A DNA stretch of 9,091 bases, from assembly GCA_964550465.1 (NCBI GenBank), contig CAZJZH010000043.1:1-9091 (forward strand), written 5' to 3'. The position numbers were made by a program, and so were the translations under genes. This DNA is from CAZJZH01 sp964550465 (lineage in GTDB: Bacteria > Patescibacteriota > Patescibacteriia > JACRDY01). Positions within the stretch are counted from its first letter, which is position 1; each line of letters begins with the position of its first letter. Below, one piece after another: positions 1 through 7,517 of this stretch. The notes beneath the pieces were generated by a model. It worked only from the letters and a program-made list of their open reading frames with translations. It was not told the origin of the DNA and did not search any database.

Positions 1-1644
1 GTATCTCTAGATACCTATGAATATTCAACTACCGGGGCGTTTGGCGGTGAGGAGGCGCAAATGACCGAAGGGGCTGGTTCAGATGGTACCTCAGGCTTAT
101 CAGCGGACAGCGATGGTGTTGAACATACTTTTGTGTGGGATGTTGGTACTGACTTAGCGGATACGGAAGATTCAACAGTGTACGTCCGCTTGGTCTTGAG
201 TGATGGCACAGACACCTCCGGTCCCGTTGACAGTCCTTCCTTTGGTATTGATACCATCAACCCCACCACGCTAGCAGACCTAGCCTTCTCAGACGGTGAT
301 GCTGGCGCTGGTACCGCTACGGTCACTTGGACCGCTGGTGCAGATGCCAACTTTGAACAATACGAAATCTGGTTCGGTACCGACAGTGACGATGTTACCA
401 ACATGGAAGGTACGGCTGATGTCTGGAACAGTACTGATGATGGTGATTTGGCCACAGCTGGTACCACTACCGCGACCATTAGCGGTATTACCACTGATGT
501 AGAATACTATGCCCAGATCTGGGCAGTAGACACCTTTGGTAATGACTACACTGATGGTAACCAGATTACCTTCACCGTGTCTGGCGGTCGTGGGGTAACA
601 CCACCATGGCTCCAAGATAACAGTGGCTCATCTGGTTCTAGCGGCAATACCGAAGACACGACAGAGGAAACGGAAGATACTTCCGAAGAAACACCAGAAG
701 ACACCACTGAAGAGCCGGCAGAAGAACAAGCTCCAGAAGAAACTATTGAAACTCCAGATGGGGGAGAGACAGAAGTCGATGGCCCAGAAACAACAGAGCC
801 CATTGAACTAGTCGACCCTGCTGGTCCGGCCACTACAGAAGAAGCAGTGCTACCAGCACCAGTCTTATCTGCAGTCACACTGTCTGAACCAGTTGAGCTG
901 GAACCAGGCTATTACATTCAGTCAACCAAACGAGACACTAATAATGTCTTACAAAATGTCTTCCTAGCCATTGCTTCAACCCTGGTAGACAACTCTGACC
1001 AATTCAGACAGGTGACGTTAGAAGCCAGCGGCACCAAGACAGCTGATCCAGTCAATGTCACTTTGGTAGTGCGCTCACAGCCTATCTATCTGTCCTACGG
1101 CCCAGTCTCTGATCAGTCATGGAGCATCTCTGCTAAAAACCTGATCCTGCCTCTAGGTTCTCACACCGTTCGAGCCTATGTCGAAGATAATGACGGCAAT
1201 GCTTCTACCCGCTCAAATATTGTTAGCTTCACCTTGGCGGAAGACACTGGCGCTACTACCATTGCGGCTGACCGCCAGCCACCAGGCACCTTCCTTAAGT
1301 CGTCTGTGTCTGACCGTATCTACTACGTCGACTTTGCTCAACGCCTACGCTACGTCACTCACCCAGATGTCCTCAGTTACCTCAACCTTGATAAACGCTT
1401 TGTCAAAGTAGTAGCCCCTGGTCACCTGACGCTCTACAAGCTGGGTCCAAACTACGACCAGCCAACCTTCCCTGACGGTTACCTCTTCAAATACCCAGAC
1501 TCACCAAAAGTCTACCGTCTAGAAAATGGCACTGCCCGCTGGATCACTGACCAAGATATCTTCTGGGATATGGGCTATGAGTTCTGGCAAGTACCAACCA
1601 TCCCACCAGACGTCACCTTTAGTGAAGGTAGTGTAGTGGAATAG
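1..1644 (+). CDS. Large secreted/surface protein, 3' part, with Fn3/Ig-like domains and C-terminal tandem units (5' partial)
   Basis: The frame is open from base 1, so the true start lies upstream; the ATG at 61 is internal. The visible 547 residues are strongly extracellular in style: rich in Thr, Ser, Asp and Gly, with no visible Cys. Roughly residues 30-195 look like two beta-sandwich modules; the second, with a W-T-x-G-x-D...Y-E-I-W start and an A-V-D-x-F-G-N end, is fibronectin type III-like. Residues about 214-283 are an acidic Thr/Glu/Pro linker with degenerate E-D-T-x-E-E repeats. Residues about 294-414 form another Ig-like domain ending in A-Y-V-E-D-N-D-G-N. Residues 428-536 hold two tandem units described separately. 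There is no LPXTG motif or C-terminal membrane helix, so the anchoring mode is unknown; the signal peptide would be upstream. The likely role is adhesion, envelope structure or host contact, but the exact function cannot be read. The gene ends at a terminator facing the convergent femX. Confidence 0.85.
   Translation, partial: VSLDTYEYSTTGAFGGEEAQMTEGAGSDGTSGLSADSDGVEHTFVWDVGTDLADTEDSTVYVRLVLSDGTDTSGPVDSPSFGIDTINPTTLADLAFSDGDAGAGTATVTWTAGADANFEQYEIWFGTDSDDVTNMEGTADVWNSTDDGDLATAGTTTATISGITTDVEYYAQIWAVDTFGNDYTDGNQITFTVSGGRGVTPPWLQDNSGSSGSSGNTEDTTEETEDTSEETPEDTTEEPAEEQAPEETIETPDGGETEVDGPETTEPIELVDPAGPATTEEAVLPAPVLSAVTLSEPVELEPGYYIQSTKRDTNNVLQNVFLAIASTLVDNSDQFRQVTLEASGTKTADPVNVTLVVRSQPIYLSYGPVSDQSWSISAKNLILPLGSHTVRAYVEDNDGNASTRSNIVSFTLAEDTGATTIAADRQPPGTFLKSSVSDRIYYVDFAQRLRYVTHPDVLSYLNLDKRFVKVVAPGHLTLYKLGPNYDQPTFPDGYLFKYPDSPKVYRLENGTARWITDQDIFWDMGYEFWQVPTIPPDVTFSEGSVVE
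1282..1608 (+). repeat. Two tandem ~46-residue units at the C-terminus of the surface protein
   Basis: Unit 1 (1282-1419) and unit 2 (1471-1608) align without gaps for most of their length. Shared pattern: P-x-[GT]-[YF]-L-x-K, then D-x-[IV]-Y, then R-[YW]-[VI]-T, then D-[VI]. A 17-codon spacer separates them. From memory, similar units ending exported proteins are common in Patescibacteria, where they are usually left unnamed. I infer a small beta-rich binding or anchoring module. Confidence 0.6.
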
Positions 1645-1657
1645 CTAATGTGTATAC

Positions 1658-1690
1658 AAAAAACCTCCGGTGATAAGCGGGAGGTTTTTT
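1658..1690. terminator. Bidirectional rho-independent terminator between convergent genes
   Basis: The perfect 11-bp stem AAAAAACCTCC (1658-1668) pairs with GGAGGTTTTTT (1680-1690) around an 11-base loop. The A-run and T-run make it work on both strands: it lies 13 bases after the plus-strand stop and takes in the last bases of femX on the minus strand. The femX stop codon (1689-1691) overlaps the base of the stem. Confidence 0.9.
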
Positions 1691-2645
1691 AATTACTAAT
1701 TATTAATTGGTGACCTATTGAGTAAACCGTGTACTTAAGAGGATTGACTATTAGGTCATACCCTCCAGGATATTTGATAGTATTTCCACCAAACCCCTGC
1801 TTAAACCGGCTAACGCCCGGCCAGCGGACGGGGTCAAAGCCCCAGAAATCATAGCGCCTATAGCCAGCTGCTTGGGCGTCTACTATTTGTTGCCACTGCA
1901 GCAGATGGGGCGCCATCAGTGAGCGGTGGGTGTAATCTGAGCCGCCATGAGCGTACACGGCTGTATCACCACAGTAGTACAGTAGATTAGCGGCAATGAC
2001 CGCGCCGTCATGTTCAGCTAAATACAGTTTTGTTTCCAGTCCAGCATAGTCACTCTGAATCAACGTCTGGTAATACGCCTTATCATGTAGCTTGATCCCC
2101 ACTTTACTATACGTCAGCTGCATCAGCCGCCAAAAAGCCGCCACATCAGCATCACCCTTACCCTGACGAATAGTCACCCCTTTGCGCTCTGCTAGGCGAA
2201 TATTGTAGCGCGTCTTGTGGTGAAACTGCTTCAGCAGCGCTGCTTGGTCAATCGTCAGGTCCAGCACTAGTGTCTGGTGAGCCTGGCGGGCTGGTACGGA
2301 TTTTAATTTTGACACCGCTAGCGGCTGTAATGGCTCAAAACGAATAAATACGGCGCCATCATCGCCGGCCGCCTGTTGTAGTAGGGTAATAGTATGTTGA
2401 TCAACTACACCTAGTGGCCCATGCGGGCAGTACCAGTAGTGCCATTTAAACGGCAGGGTAGTGTGGATTATCTGGGCGATAGTCACCAGCTGCTCAGTAT
2501 CATCAAACACACCGTACCGCTGGACGGTACGGCCCAGAGACTGTTGAAATACCCCCCAGCCCCACGATTGCAAAAAAGAACCCTGCTGACTGGTTACAAA
2601 AGCATCCCACTGCCGTTGGTCGGTGATTAGGCGCAGCTGCTTCAT
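1689..2645 (-). CDS. femX: FemX/FemA/B-family aminoacyltransferase, peptidoglycan cross-bridge ligase
   Basis: The 318-residue protein belongs to the FemABX family, which moves amino acids from aminoacyl-tRNA onto the stem peptide of peptidoglycan precursors. It is cytoplasmic or at the inner membrane face. Visible family marks: S-W-G-W-G-x-F at 27-33, P-H-G-P-L-G at 74-79, the hallmark HHKTRYNIRLAERKGV at 142-157, Y-A-H-G-G-S-D at 231-237, Y-D-F-W-G-F at 265-270 and R-F-K-Q-G-F-G-G at 280-287. These cover both GNAT-like halves. The length matches the coiled-coil-less FemX type rather than staphylococcal FemA (over 400 residues). The start is 2 bases after the ruvA stop, with no clear Shine-Dalgarno, so translation is probably coupled to ruvA. 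The amino acid added cannot be told from sequence. Confidence 0.93.
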   Translation of the reverse strand: MKQLRLITDQRQWDAFVTSQQGSFLQSWGWGVFQQSLGRTVQRYGVFDDTEQLVTIAQIIHTTLPFKWHYWYCPHGPLGVVDQHTITLLQQAAGDDGAVFIRFEPLQPLAVSKLKSVPARQAHQTLVLDLTIDQAALLKQFHHKTRYNIRLAERKGVTIRQGKGDADVAAFWRLMQLTYSKVGIKLHDKAYYQTLIQSDYAGLETKLYLAEHDGAVIAANLLYYCGDTAVYAHGGSDYTHRSLMAPHLLQWQQIVDAQAAGYRRYDFWGFDPVRWPGVSRFKQGFGGNTIKYPGGYDLIVNPLKYTVYSIGHQLIISN

Positions 2646-2647
2646 AG

Positions 2648-3211
2648 CTACTTATTGCTGCCCAGTAAGCGTAAGGCCTGGGTGACCTTTTCCTCAGTAC
2701 TGGTATCAGCCGGTAATTGGCGGATAATTTGCCGTACATCGGCCAACGGGTAGCCTAGACCGGTCAGAGCGTCCAAGACGTCGCTGTGAGCGCTGGTTTC
2801 GCCCTCTGACAGCTCTGTAGCGCTGTCTCGTAGCTTTAAGACGATCAATTCAGCCGTCTTTTTGCCAATACCAGAGACTTTCTGGAGAAATGCCGCATCA
2901 CCAGCAGCAATGGCTTGTTGAATCGTCTGAAAGTCAGCAATTTCAAAGACGGCCAGGGCGGATTTAGGCCCTACACCAGAGATACCGATCAGCTTTTTAA
3001 ACAGTGACAGCTCATCTGAGCGGGTAAAGCCGTACAATTCCAAGGCTTCTTCCCGCACATGGGTGTAAATATGTAGTTCAGCCGGGTCGCTGGCCTGGTA
3101 TTGTTCGGCTACTGTGGCCGGCACTGCCACGCCATAGCCAACACCGTTGACGGTGATGACTAATAATCGCTGTTCAGTGCGCAGGACAGTGCCTGATAGA
3201 GCATAGATCAT
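2648..3211 (-). CDS. ruvA: Holliday junction DNA helicase subunit RuvA
   Basis: RuvA tetramers bind four-way junctions and load the RuvB motor for branch migration. The 187 residues (E. coli RuvA has 203) show the three domains in order. The OB-fold N-domain (1-62) has G-V-G-Y-G-V at 23-28 and ends in R-E-E-A-L-E-L-Y-G-F; E54 and E55 fit the acidic pin (E. coli E55/D56). The helix-hairpin-helix domain has L-I-G-I-S-G-V-G-P-K at 74-83 and V-S-G-I-G-K-K-T-A at 112-120. The small RuvB-binding C-domain (about 141-187) has L-x-x-L-G-Y at 149-154 and ends in A-L-R-L-L. ATG at 3211 is the natural family start (M-I-Y-x-L-x-G-T-V); no Shine-Dalgarno is visible. It is the first gene of a two-gene operon with femX; ruvB and ruvC are not in the window. 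Confidence 0.96.
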   Translation of the reverse strand: MIYALSGTVLRTEQRLLVITVNGVGYGVAVPATVAEQYQASDPAELHIYTHVREEALELYGFTRSDELSLFKKLIGISGVGPKSALAVFEIADFQTIQQAIAAGDAAFLQKVSGIGKKTAELIVLKLRDSATELSEGETSAHSDVLDALTGLGYPLADVRQIIRQLPADTSTEEKVTQALRLLGSNK

Positions 3212-3220
3212 AGGGTTTGT

Positions 3221-3240
3221 AGTATAGCGTTATTGTACCA
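3221..3240 (-). promoter_or_regulatory. Candidate ruvA-femX promoter -10 elements
   Basis: On the minus strand an extended -10, TG-G-TACAAT (3232-3240), lies about 20 bases before the ruvA ATG, with a T-run but no good -35 upstream. A second -10-like TATACT (3221-3226) is so close to the ATG that its transcript would be nearly leaderless. I cannot choose between them. Confidence 0.35.
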
Positions 3241-3314
3241 GACTGGCTACTGATAAAAAACGACACAAGATTTTTACGCCAATATGGCGACAGAATCCGA
3301 CATCTGCTAATAAT

Positions 3315-3342
3315 TTGACACCACTATATATAGTGATACAAT
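3315..3342 (+). promoter_or_regulatory. Sigma-70-type promoter of the nrdAB operon
   Basis: A perfect -35 TTGACA (3315-3320), a 16-base spacer and the -10 TACAAT (3337-3342) predict a start near 3349. The spacer consists of the first NrdR box, and the second box covers the start of the transcript, a layout suited to repression. The leader before the nrdA ATG would be about 170 bases. Confidence 0.85.
3321..3336. promoter_or_regulatory. NrdR box 1 (between -35 and -10)
   Basis: CACTATATATAGTG (3322-3335) is a perfect 14-bp palindrome matching the known NrdR consensus (ACACwATATATwGTGT type). NrdR is a zinc-finger/ATP-cone repressor that senses dATP/ATP and controls RNR genes. It fills the promoter spacer exactly. 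Confidence 0.88.
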
Positions 3343-3352
3343 ACTTAGGCGA

Positions 3353-3368
3353 ACACAATATATTGTGT
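3353..3368. promoter_or_regulatory. NrdR box 2 (over the transcript start)
   Basis: ACACAATATATTGTGT is a perfect 16-bp palindrome (18 bp with flanking A and T). Its centre is 32 bp, about three helical turns, from the centre of box 1, which is the paired geometry known for NrdR operators. It lies just downstream of the predicted transcription start. Confidence 0.88.
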
Positions 3369-3417
3369 TTCCTGTGCCGGGCCTACACAGTCGCTTGATA
3401 GCTCAACTAGGGAGTGG

Positions 3418-3463
3418 AGGGGTAAAAAGTACCCGCAGTGGGCGCTTTTTTTGCCCCCTTTTT
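3418..3463 (+). terminator. Terminator-like hairpin in the nrdA leader (possible attenuator or small leader RNA end)
   Basis: The outer stem AGGGG (3418-3422) pairs with CCCCT (3455-3459). An inner stem AAAAAG (3424-3429) pairs with CTTTTT (3445-3450), and the tip CCC (3432-3434) pairs with GGG (3440-3442) around GCAGT. A T-run (3459-3463) follows directly. It lies inside the predicted nrdAB leader, downstream of the NrdR-controlled promoter and about 57 bases before the nrdA ATG. Two weak hairpins precede it: CTGTG/CACAG (3372-3390) and TTGA/TCAA (3395-3406). The function is inferred. Confidence 0.5.
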
Positions 3464-3520
3464 CCTCAGCCGGCTCTATTGATCATCGCTTTTACTTACT
3501 AATTACATACGTTTTGGGGT

Positions 3521-6400
3521 ATGCCGAAAATAAAAATGATTCGCAAGCGCAATGGTGATGTGGTCGACTTTTCGACCGAGAAGATCTCCGTTGCCATTAC
3601 TAAGGCCTTTATCGCTATTCGCGGTGATGCTGACGAAGCGCTGGTAGAGCGCATTATCGCCGCAGTGGTTGATAATTTAGAGCGTAAGTTTGACGCTGAT
3701 ACCCCACCAGCAGTGGAAGATGTCCAGAACTTCGTTGAGCTCGAGCTGATGCGCGAGGGCTTTTTTGATGTCGCCAAAGGCTACATCATTTACCGCTACG
3801 AGCGGACCAAAGACCGCCAGCAAAAGCAAGAAGAGCGCAGCCAGGAGGTCCGTGAAAAGCTCAGTCAGAATGCCTTGATGATCGTCAAGCGGGATGGTAA
3901 GCAGGAAAAGTTCTCTATCAAGCAGCTGAAGAAGTCACTCAGTCACTTCATCAAAGGCTATGAAAAAGAAGTGGACGCAGACCTGATCATTGCCCACTGT
4001 GAGCCAAACCTCTATGACGGCATCACCACTGCAGAAATTTCCAAAGCCCTGATTTTGGCAGCCCGGGCTTTTACCGAGCGTGACCCCGCTTATTCTCGAG
4101 TAGCCGCTCGACTGCAGTTCGATATTGTCTATAAAGAAGTGGTTGGTCGAGAGCGGTTTAAGTATGACCAATTCGAAGCCCAGTACCGGCAAGCCTTTGT
4201 GGAAAAAATCCACGAAGGGGTGCAGATTGGTAAGTACGACCGTCAGCTACTGAAGTTTGATTTAGAAAAACTGAGCCAAGTGCTGCAGCCGGAGCGTGAT
4301 GAGTTGTTCCACTATCTGGGCGCGCAGACCTTGGCTGACCGCTACTTCGTCCGCAATCACGAAACACACAAGCTGATTGAGACACCACAGGCCTTCTGGA
4401 TGCGCGTAGCCATGGGGTTAGCCATTGAAGAAGAGCAGGGCGAAGAGTGGGCCCAGAAGTTTTATGACACTATCTCTAGCCTGCGCTTTGTGCCTTCAAC
4501 CCCAACCCTCTTCCACGCCGGCACCGCTAAACCGCAGCTGTCGTCTTGCTACCTGACCACCATCGATGATGACCTAGACCATATCTTTAAGTGTTTTGGT
4601 GACAATGCTCAGATGTCTAAGTGGTCTGGCGGCGTGGCTAATGACTGGAGCAGCTTGCGTGGCACTGGCGCCTACATCCGTAAAACTGGCGTTGAGAGCC
4701 AGGGGGTGATCCCATTCCTCAAAATTGCTAATGACACCACCGTAGCTATTAACCGCTCCGGTAAGCGCCGCGGTGCTACCTGTGCCTACCTAGAGACTTG
4801 GCACTACGACATCGAAGACTTTATTGAGCTGCGAAAAAATACCGGTGATGAACGCCGTCGTACCCATGACATGAATACGGCGAACTGGATCCCTGATCTG
4901 TTCATGAAGCGAGTGCGTGACGACAAGGAATGGACACTGTTCTCACCAGACGAGACGCCAGACTTGCACCACATCTATGGCTCAAACTTTGAAAAGCGCT
5001 ATGAGTACTACGAACGACTAGCACAGCAGGGTAAGATGAAGCTGCACAAGACTATTCGCGCCAAAGATCTGTGGAAGAAAATGTTGACCATGTTGTTTGA
5101 AACTGGTCATCCATGGATCACCTTCAAAGATCCATGTAATGTCCGCTCACCCCAAGACCATGTTGGTGTGGTACACAGCAGTAACCTCTGTACCGAAATC
5201 ACCCTCAACACTTCAGCTGACGAAACAGCTGTTTGTAACCTCGGCTCCGTCAACTTGGCTCGTCATATCACCGATGGTCAGCTGGACGCTCAGATGATCG
5301 AAGCAACGGTCAAGACAGCTATGCGCATGTTAGACAATGTCATTGACATTAACTTCTACCCCACCAAAGAAGGGGAGAACTCTAACCTCAAGCATCGACC
5401 GGTTGGTCTGGGTATGATGGGCTTCCAGGACGCGCTCTATCAGCAGAACATGCGCTTTGATTCTAACGAGGCGGAGCAGTTTGCTGATACCAGCATGGAG
5501 CTTATTTCCTACCACGCTATCTTAGCCTCAGCTGGACTAGCGGCTGAGCGTGGTACCTACCGCTCATACCGGGGCTCTAAGTGGGATCGAGGCATCTTGC
5601 CTATGGATACGCTGGACCTACTGGCTACCGAACGGGGTGAAGATATTCCTGTCAGTCGCCGTTCCACGCTAGACTGGGAAGTAGTCCGCCGAGCTGTGGC
5701 TGAGCATGGTATGCGTAACTCCAACTGTATGGCTATCGCTCCAACCGCCACCATCTCCAACATCGCCGGTGTCTTCCCCAGCATTGAACCGGCTTACAAA
5801 AACATCTACGTTAAGTCCAACATGAGCGGTGAGTTTGTGGTCATTAACACCTATTTGGTGGATGACTTGAAGAAGCTGAACCTGTGGAATCAGGAAATGC
5901 TCGAACAGATTAAAGCAGCTGAGGGTAGTGTGATGGATATTGACTATGTTCCACAAGAGATTAAAGAAAAGTACAAAGAGACGTTCGACATCGAGCCAGA
6001 ATGGTTTATCCGTCTAGCAGCAGTGCGCGGTAAATGGATTGATCAGAGTCAGTCGCTCAACCTGTTTATTAAGGGCACATCCGGTAAGATTATCTCTGAT
6101 GCCTACATGCTGGCCTACAAACTGGGCTTGAAAACCACCTACTACCTCCGCTCATTAGCTGCCTCTAGTGTGGAAGCCAGCACCTTGGACTTAAGCAAGC
6201 AGAAGAGCCGTTCAACGGTCAAGCAGGGCGAGGCAGAGACATTGACACCAGAACCAAAATCCGCTACGGTCTCACCGGTACCTGAAGCAGTACCACAGCC
6301 ACAACCAGTTATGGCCACGGCGGCCGCTGGTGCTGGCGCTACTGGCGCCACCATATCGCTGTGTAAGCTGGACGATCCATCATGTGAATCGTGTCAGTAA
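3521..6400 (+). CDS. nrdA: Ribonucleoside-diphosphate reductase class I, large (alpha) subunit
   Basis: The 959-residue catalytic subunit reduces ribonucleoside diphosphates to deoxyribonucleotides together with NrdB. An N-terminal ATP-cone (about 5-95, M-I-R-K-R-N-G-D...) is followed by a second, more diverged one (about 118-205, V-K-R-D-G-K...), then the ten-stranded barrel. Catalytic residues by family alignment: redox cysteines C343 (S-S-C-Y-L) and C572 (V-C-N-L-G), thiyl-radical C557 with N555 and E559 (N-L-C-T-E), and the radical-transfer pair Y874-Y875. The C-terminal tail ends in C-E-S-C-Q (C955, C958), the pair that re-reduces the active site, with an extra C948. It is joined by a long Pro/Ala/Thr-rich linker (about 893-945). 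There is no intein. The ATG at 3521 precedes the ATP-cone by a few residues (the ATG at 3536 is an alternative), and there is no clear Shine-Dalgarno. nrdB follows 40 bases downstream, and NrdR probably represses both. Confidence 0.97.
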   Translation: MPKIKMIRKRNGDVVDFSTEKISVAITKAFIAIRGDADEALVERIIAAVVDNLERKFDADTPPAVEDVQNFVELELMREGFFDVAKGYIIYRYERTKDRQQKQEERSQEVREKLSQNALMIVKRDGKQEKFSIKQLKKSLSHFIKGYEKEVDADLIIAHCEPNLYDGITTAEISKALILAARAFTERDPAYSRVAARLQFDIVYKEVVGRERFKYDQFEAQYRQAFVEKIHEGVQIGKYDRQLLKFDLEKLSQVLQPERDELFHYLGAQTLADRYFVRNHETHKLIETPQAFWMRVAMGLAIEEEQGEEWAQKFYDTISSLRFVPSTPTLFHAGTAKPQLSSCYLTTIDDDLDHIFKCFGDNAQMSKWSGGVANDWSSLRGTGAYIRKTGVESQGVIPFLKIANDTTVAINRSGKRRGATCAYLETWHYDIEDFIELRKNTGDERRRTHDMNTANWIPDLFMKRVRDDKEWTLFSPDETPDLHHIYGSNFEKRYEYYERLAQQGKMKLHKTIRAKDLWKKMLTMLFETGHPWITFKDPCNVRSPQDHVGVVHSSNLCTEITLNTSADETAVCNLGSVNLARHITDGQLDAQMIEATVKTAMRMLDNVIDINFYPTKEGENSNLKHRPVGLGMMGFQDALYQQNMRFDSNEAEQFADTSMELISYHAILASAGLAAERGTYRSYRGSKWDRGILPMDTLDLLATERGEDIPVSRRSTLDWEVVRRAVAEHGMRNSNCMAIAPTATISNIAGVFPSIEPAYKNIYVKSNMSGEFVVINTYLVDDLKKLNLWNQEMLEQIKAAEGSVMDIDYVPQEIKEKYKETFDIEPEWFIRLAAVRGKWIDQSQSLNLFIKGTSGKIISDAYMLAYKLGLKTTYYLRSLAASSVEASTLDLSKQKSRSTVKQGEAETLTPEPKSATVSPVPEAVPQPQPVMATAAAGAGATGATISLCKLDDPSCESCQ

Positions 6401-6440
6401 CACCGCTGATATACCCTTGTAATTTAATGTAATCAAATCT

Positions 6441-7490
6441 ATGGCAGAGGTGGAAATGATGCCTGATAAGGTTGTCTCATCAAACAAAAAGAAGACAATT
6501 CTTAACTGCGAATCAACTGATCCCAACAAAATTTTGCCCATGAGCTATCCGTGGGCCCGGCAGCACTACAAGACCGGTGTGGCCAACAACTGGACACCTG
6601 AAGAGGTGCCAATGATGGATGACATCGAACTATGGAAAAAGCAGGGCGAAGGCGCGCTGACTGAAGATGAGCGCCGGATGATCCTGTGGAACCTGGGCTT
6701 CTTCTCAACCGCTGAGAGTTTGACGGCCAATAACATCGTTTTGGCGGTCTATCGCTTGGTGACCAATCCAGAGAGCCGGCAGTATTTGTTGCGTCAGGCC
6801 TATGAAGAAGCTATTCATACCGACACCTTCATCTACTGTTGCGACTCACTTGGTCTGGACCCGGATGAGATTTATAACATGTACCTGACTATCCCTAGCA
6901 TTAAGGACAAGGATGACTTTGTGGTTAACATGACCAAGTCAGTGCTGGATCCGATGTTCCAGACGGACAGCACGGAAAACATCCAGCGCTTTGTCCATGA
7001 CTTGGTAGGGTATTACGTCATCATGGAAGGCATCTTCTTCTACGCTGGCTTTGCCATGATGCTGTCCTTGCTCCGTCAGCGTAAGATGATCGGTGTCGGT
7101 GAGCAGTTCCAGTACATCTTGCGGGATGAAACAGTTCACTTGGCCTTTGGTTCAGACTTGATCAATACCATTGTCAATGAAAATCCGGAAATTTGGACGC
7201 CAGAGTTTAAGCAGCAGCTGACAGAAAACATTAAACAGGCAGTTGAGTTAGAAGATAAATACGCTCAAGACGCCTTGCCGCGTGGCATCCTGGGCCTGCG
7301 CTCGGATGTTATCCGCCAGTACCTAGAGTACATCGCTGATCGTCGCTTGGAACGAATTAATTTGGACAAGGTCTATGGTACCGCCAATCCGTTCCCGTGG
7401 ATGAGTGAGATTATGGACCTGAAGAAAGAAAAGAACTTCTTTGAGACGCGAGTGACTGAGTACCAACAGGGCGGCAATCTGGAGTGGTAA
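6441..7490 (+). CDS. nrdB: Ribonucleoside-diphosphate reductase small (beta) subunit, class Ic-like (Phe in place of radical Tyr)
   Basis: The 349-residue ferritin-like R2 protein generates the radical that starts NrdA catalysis. Metal ligands: E92 (T-A-E-S-L), E123 and H126 (E-E-A-I-H), E196 (M-E-G-I-F), E230 and H233 (R-D-E-T-V-H). The residue four after H126, the radical Tyr in class Ia/Ib, is F130. From memory of C. trachomatis NrdB (E89, E120, H123, F127, E193, E227, H230), all seven are shifted by exactly +3. The transfer residues fit too: W51, Y225, D229 and C-terminal Y341. This indicates a class Ic enzyme using a Mn(IV)/Fe(III) cofactor instead of a tyrosyl radical. The start is uncertain: ATG 6441 lacks a ribosome site, whereas GAGGTG at 6447-6452 would serve ATG 6459 (343 residues). 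It forms an operon with nrdA and ends at a terminator. Confidence 0.96.
   Translation: MAEVEMMPDKVVSSNKKKTILNCESTDPNKILPMSYPWARQHYKTGVANNWTPEEVPMMDDIELWKKQGEGALTEDERRMILWNLGFFSTAESLTANNIVLAVYRLVTNPESRQYLLRQAYEEAIHTDTFIYCCDSLGLDPDEIYNMYLTIPSIKDKDDFVVNMTKSVLDPMFQTDSTENIQRFVHDLVGYYVIMEGIFFYAGFAMMLSLLRQRKMIGVGEQFQYILRDETVHLAFGSDLINTIVNENPEIWTPEFKQQLTENIKQAVELEDKYAQDALPRGILGLRSDVIRQYLEYIADRRLERINLDKVYGTANPFPWMSEIMDLKKEKNFFETRVTEYQQGGNLEW
6447..6452 (+). promoter_or_regulatory. Possible ribosome-binding site for a shorter nrdB start
   Basis: GAGGTG is fully complementary to the anti-Shine-Dalgarno CACCTC and lies 6 bases before ATG 6459 (3 before ATG 6456). Nothing similar precedes ATG 6441. It could be chance, since it also encodes Glu-Val in the longer frame. 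Confidence 0.4.
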
Positions 7491-7517
7491 GATGTGGCAG
7501 AATACGAGAAATAAAAG

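Noticed and set aside
15..878. Minus-strand frames opposite the surface protein
   Set aside because: They are low-complexity Ser/Val-rich mirrors of Thr/Glu/Asp codons on the real strand.
3277..3289. Small inverted repeat CGCCA-ATA-TGGCG upstream of ruvA
   Set aside because: It is too short and matches no known operator; not called.
3388..3420. tRNA-like D-arm string (TAGCTCAACTAGGG)
   Set aside because: There is no matching acceptor stem, anticodon arm or T-loop; it is likely chance within the nrdA leader.
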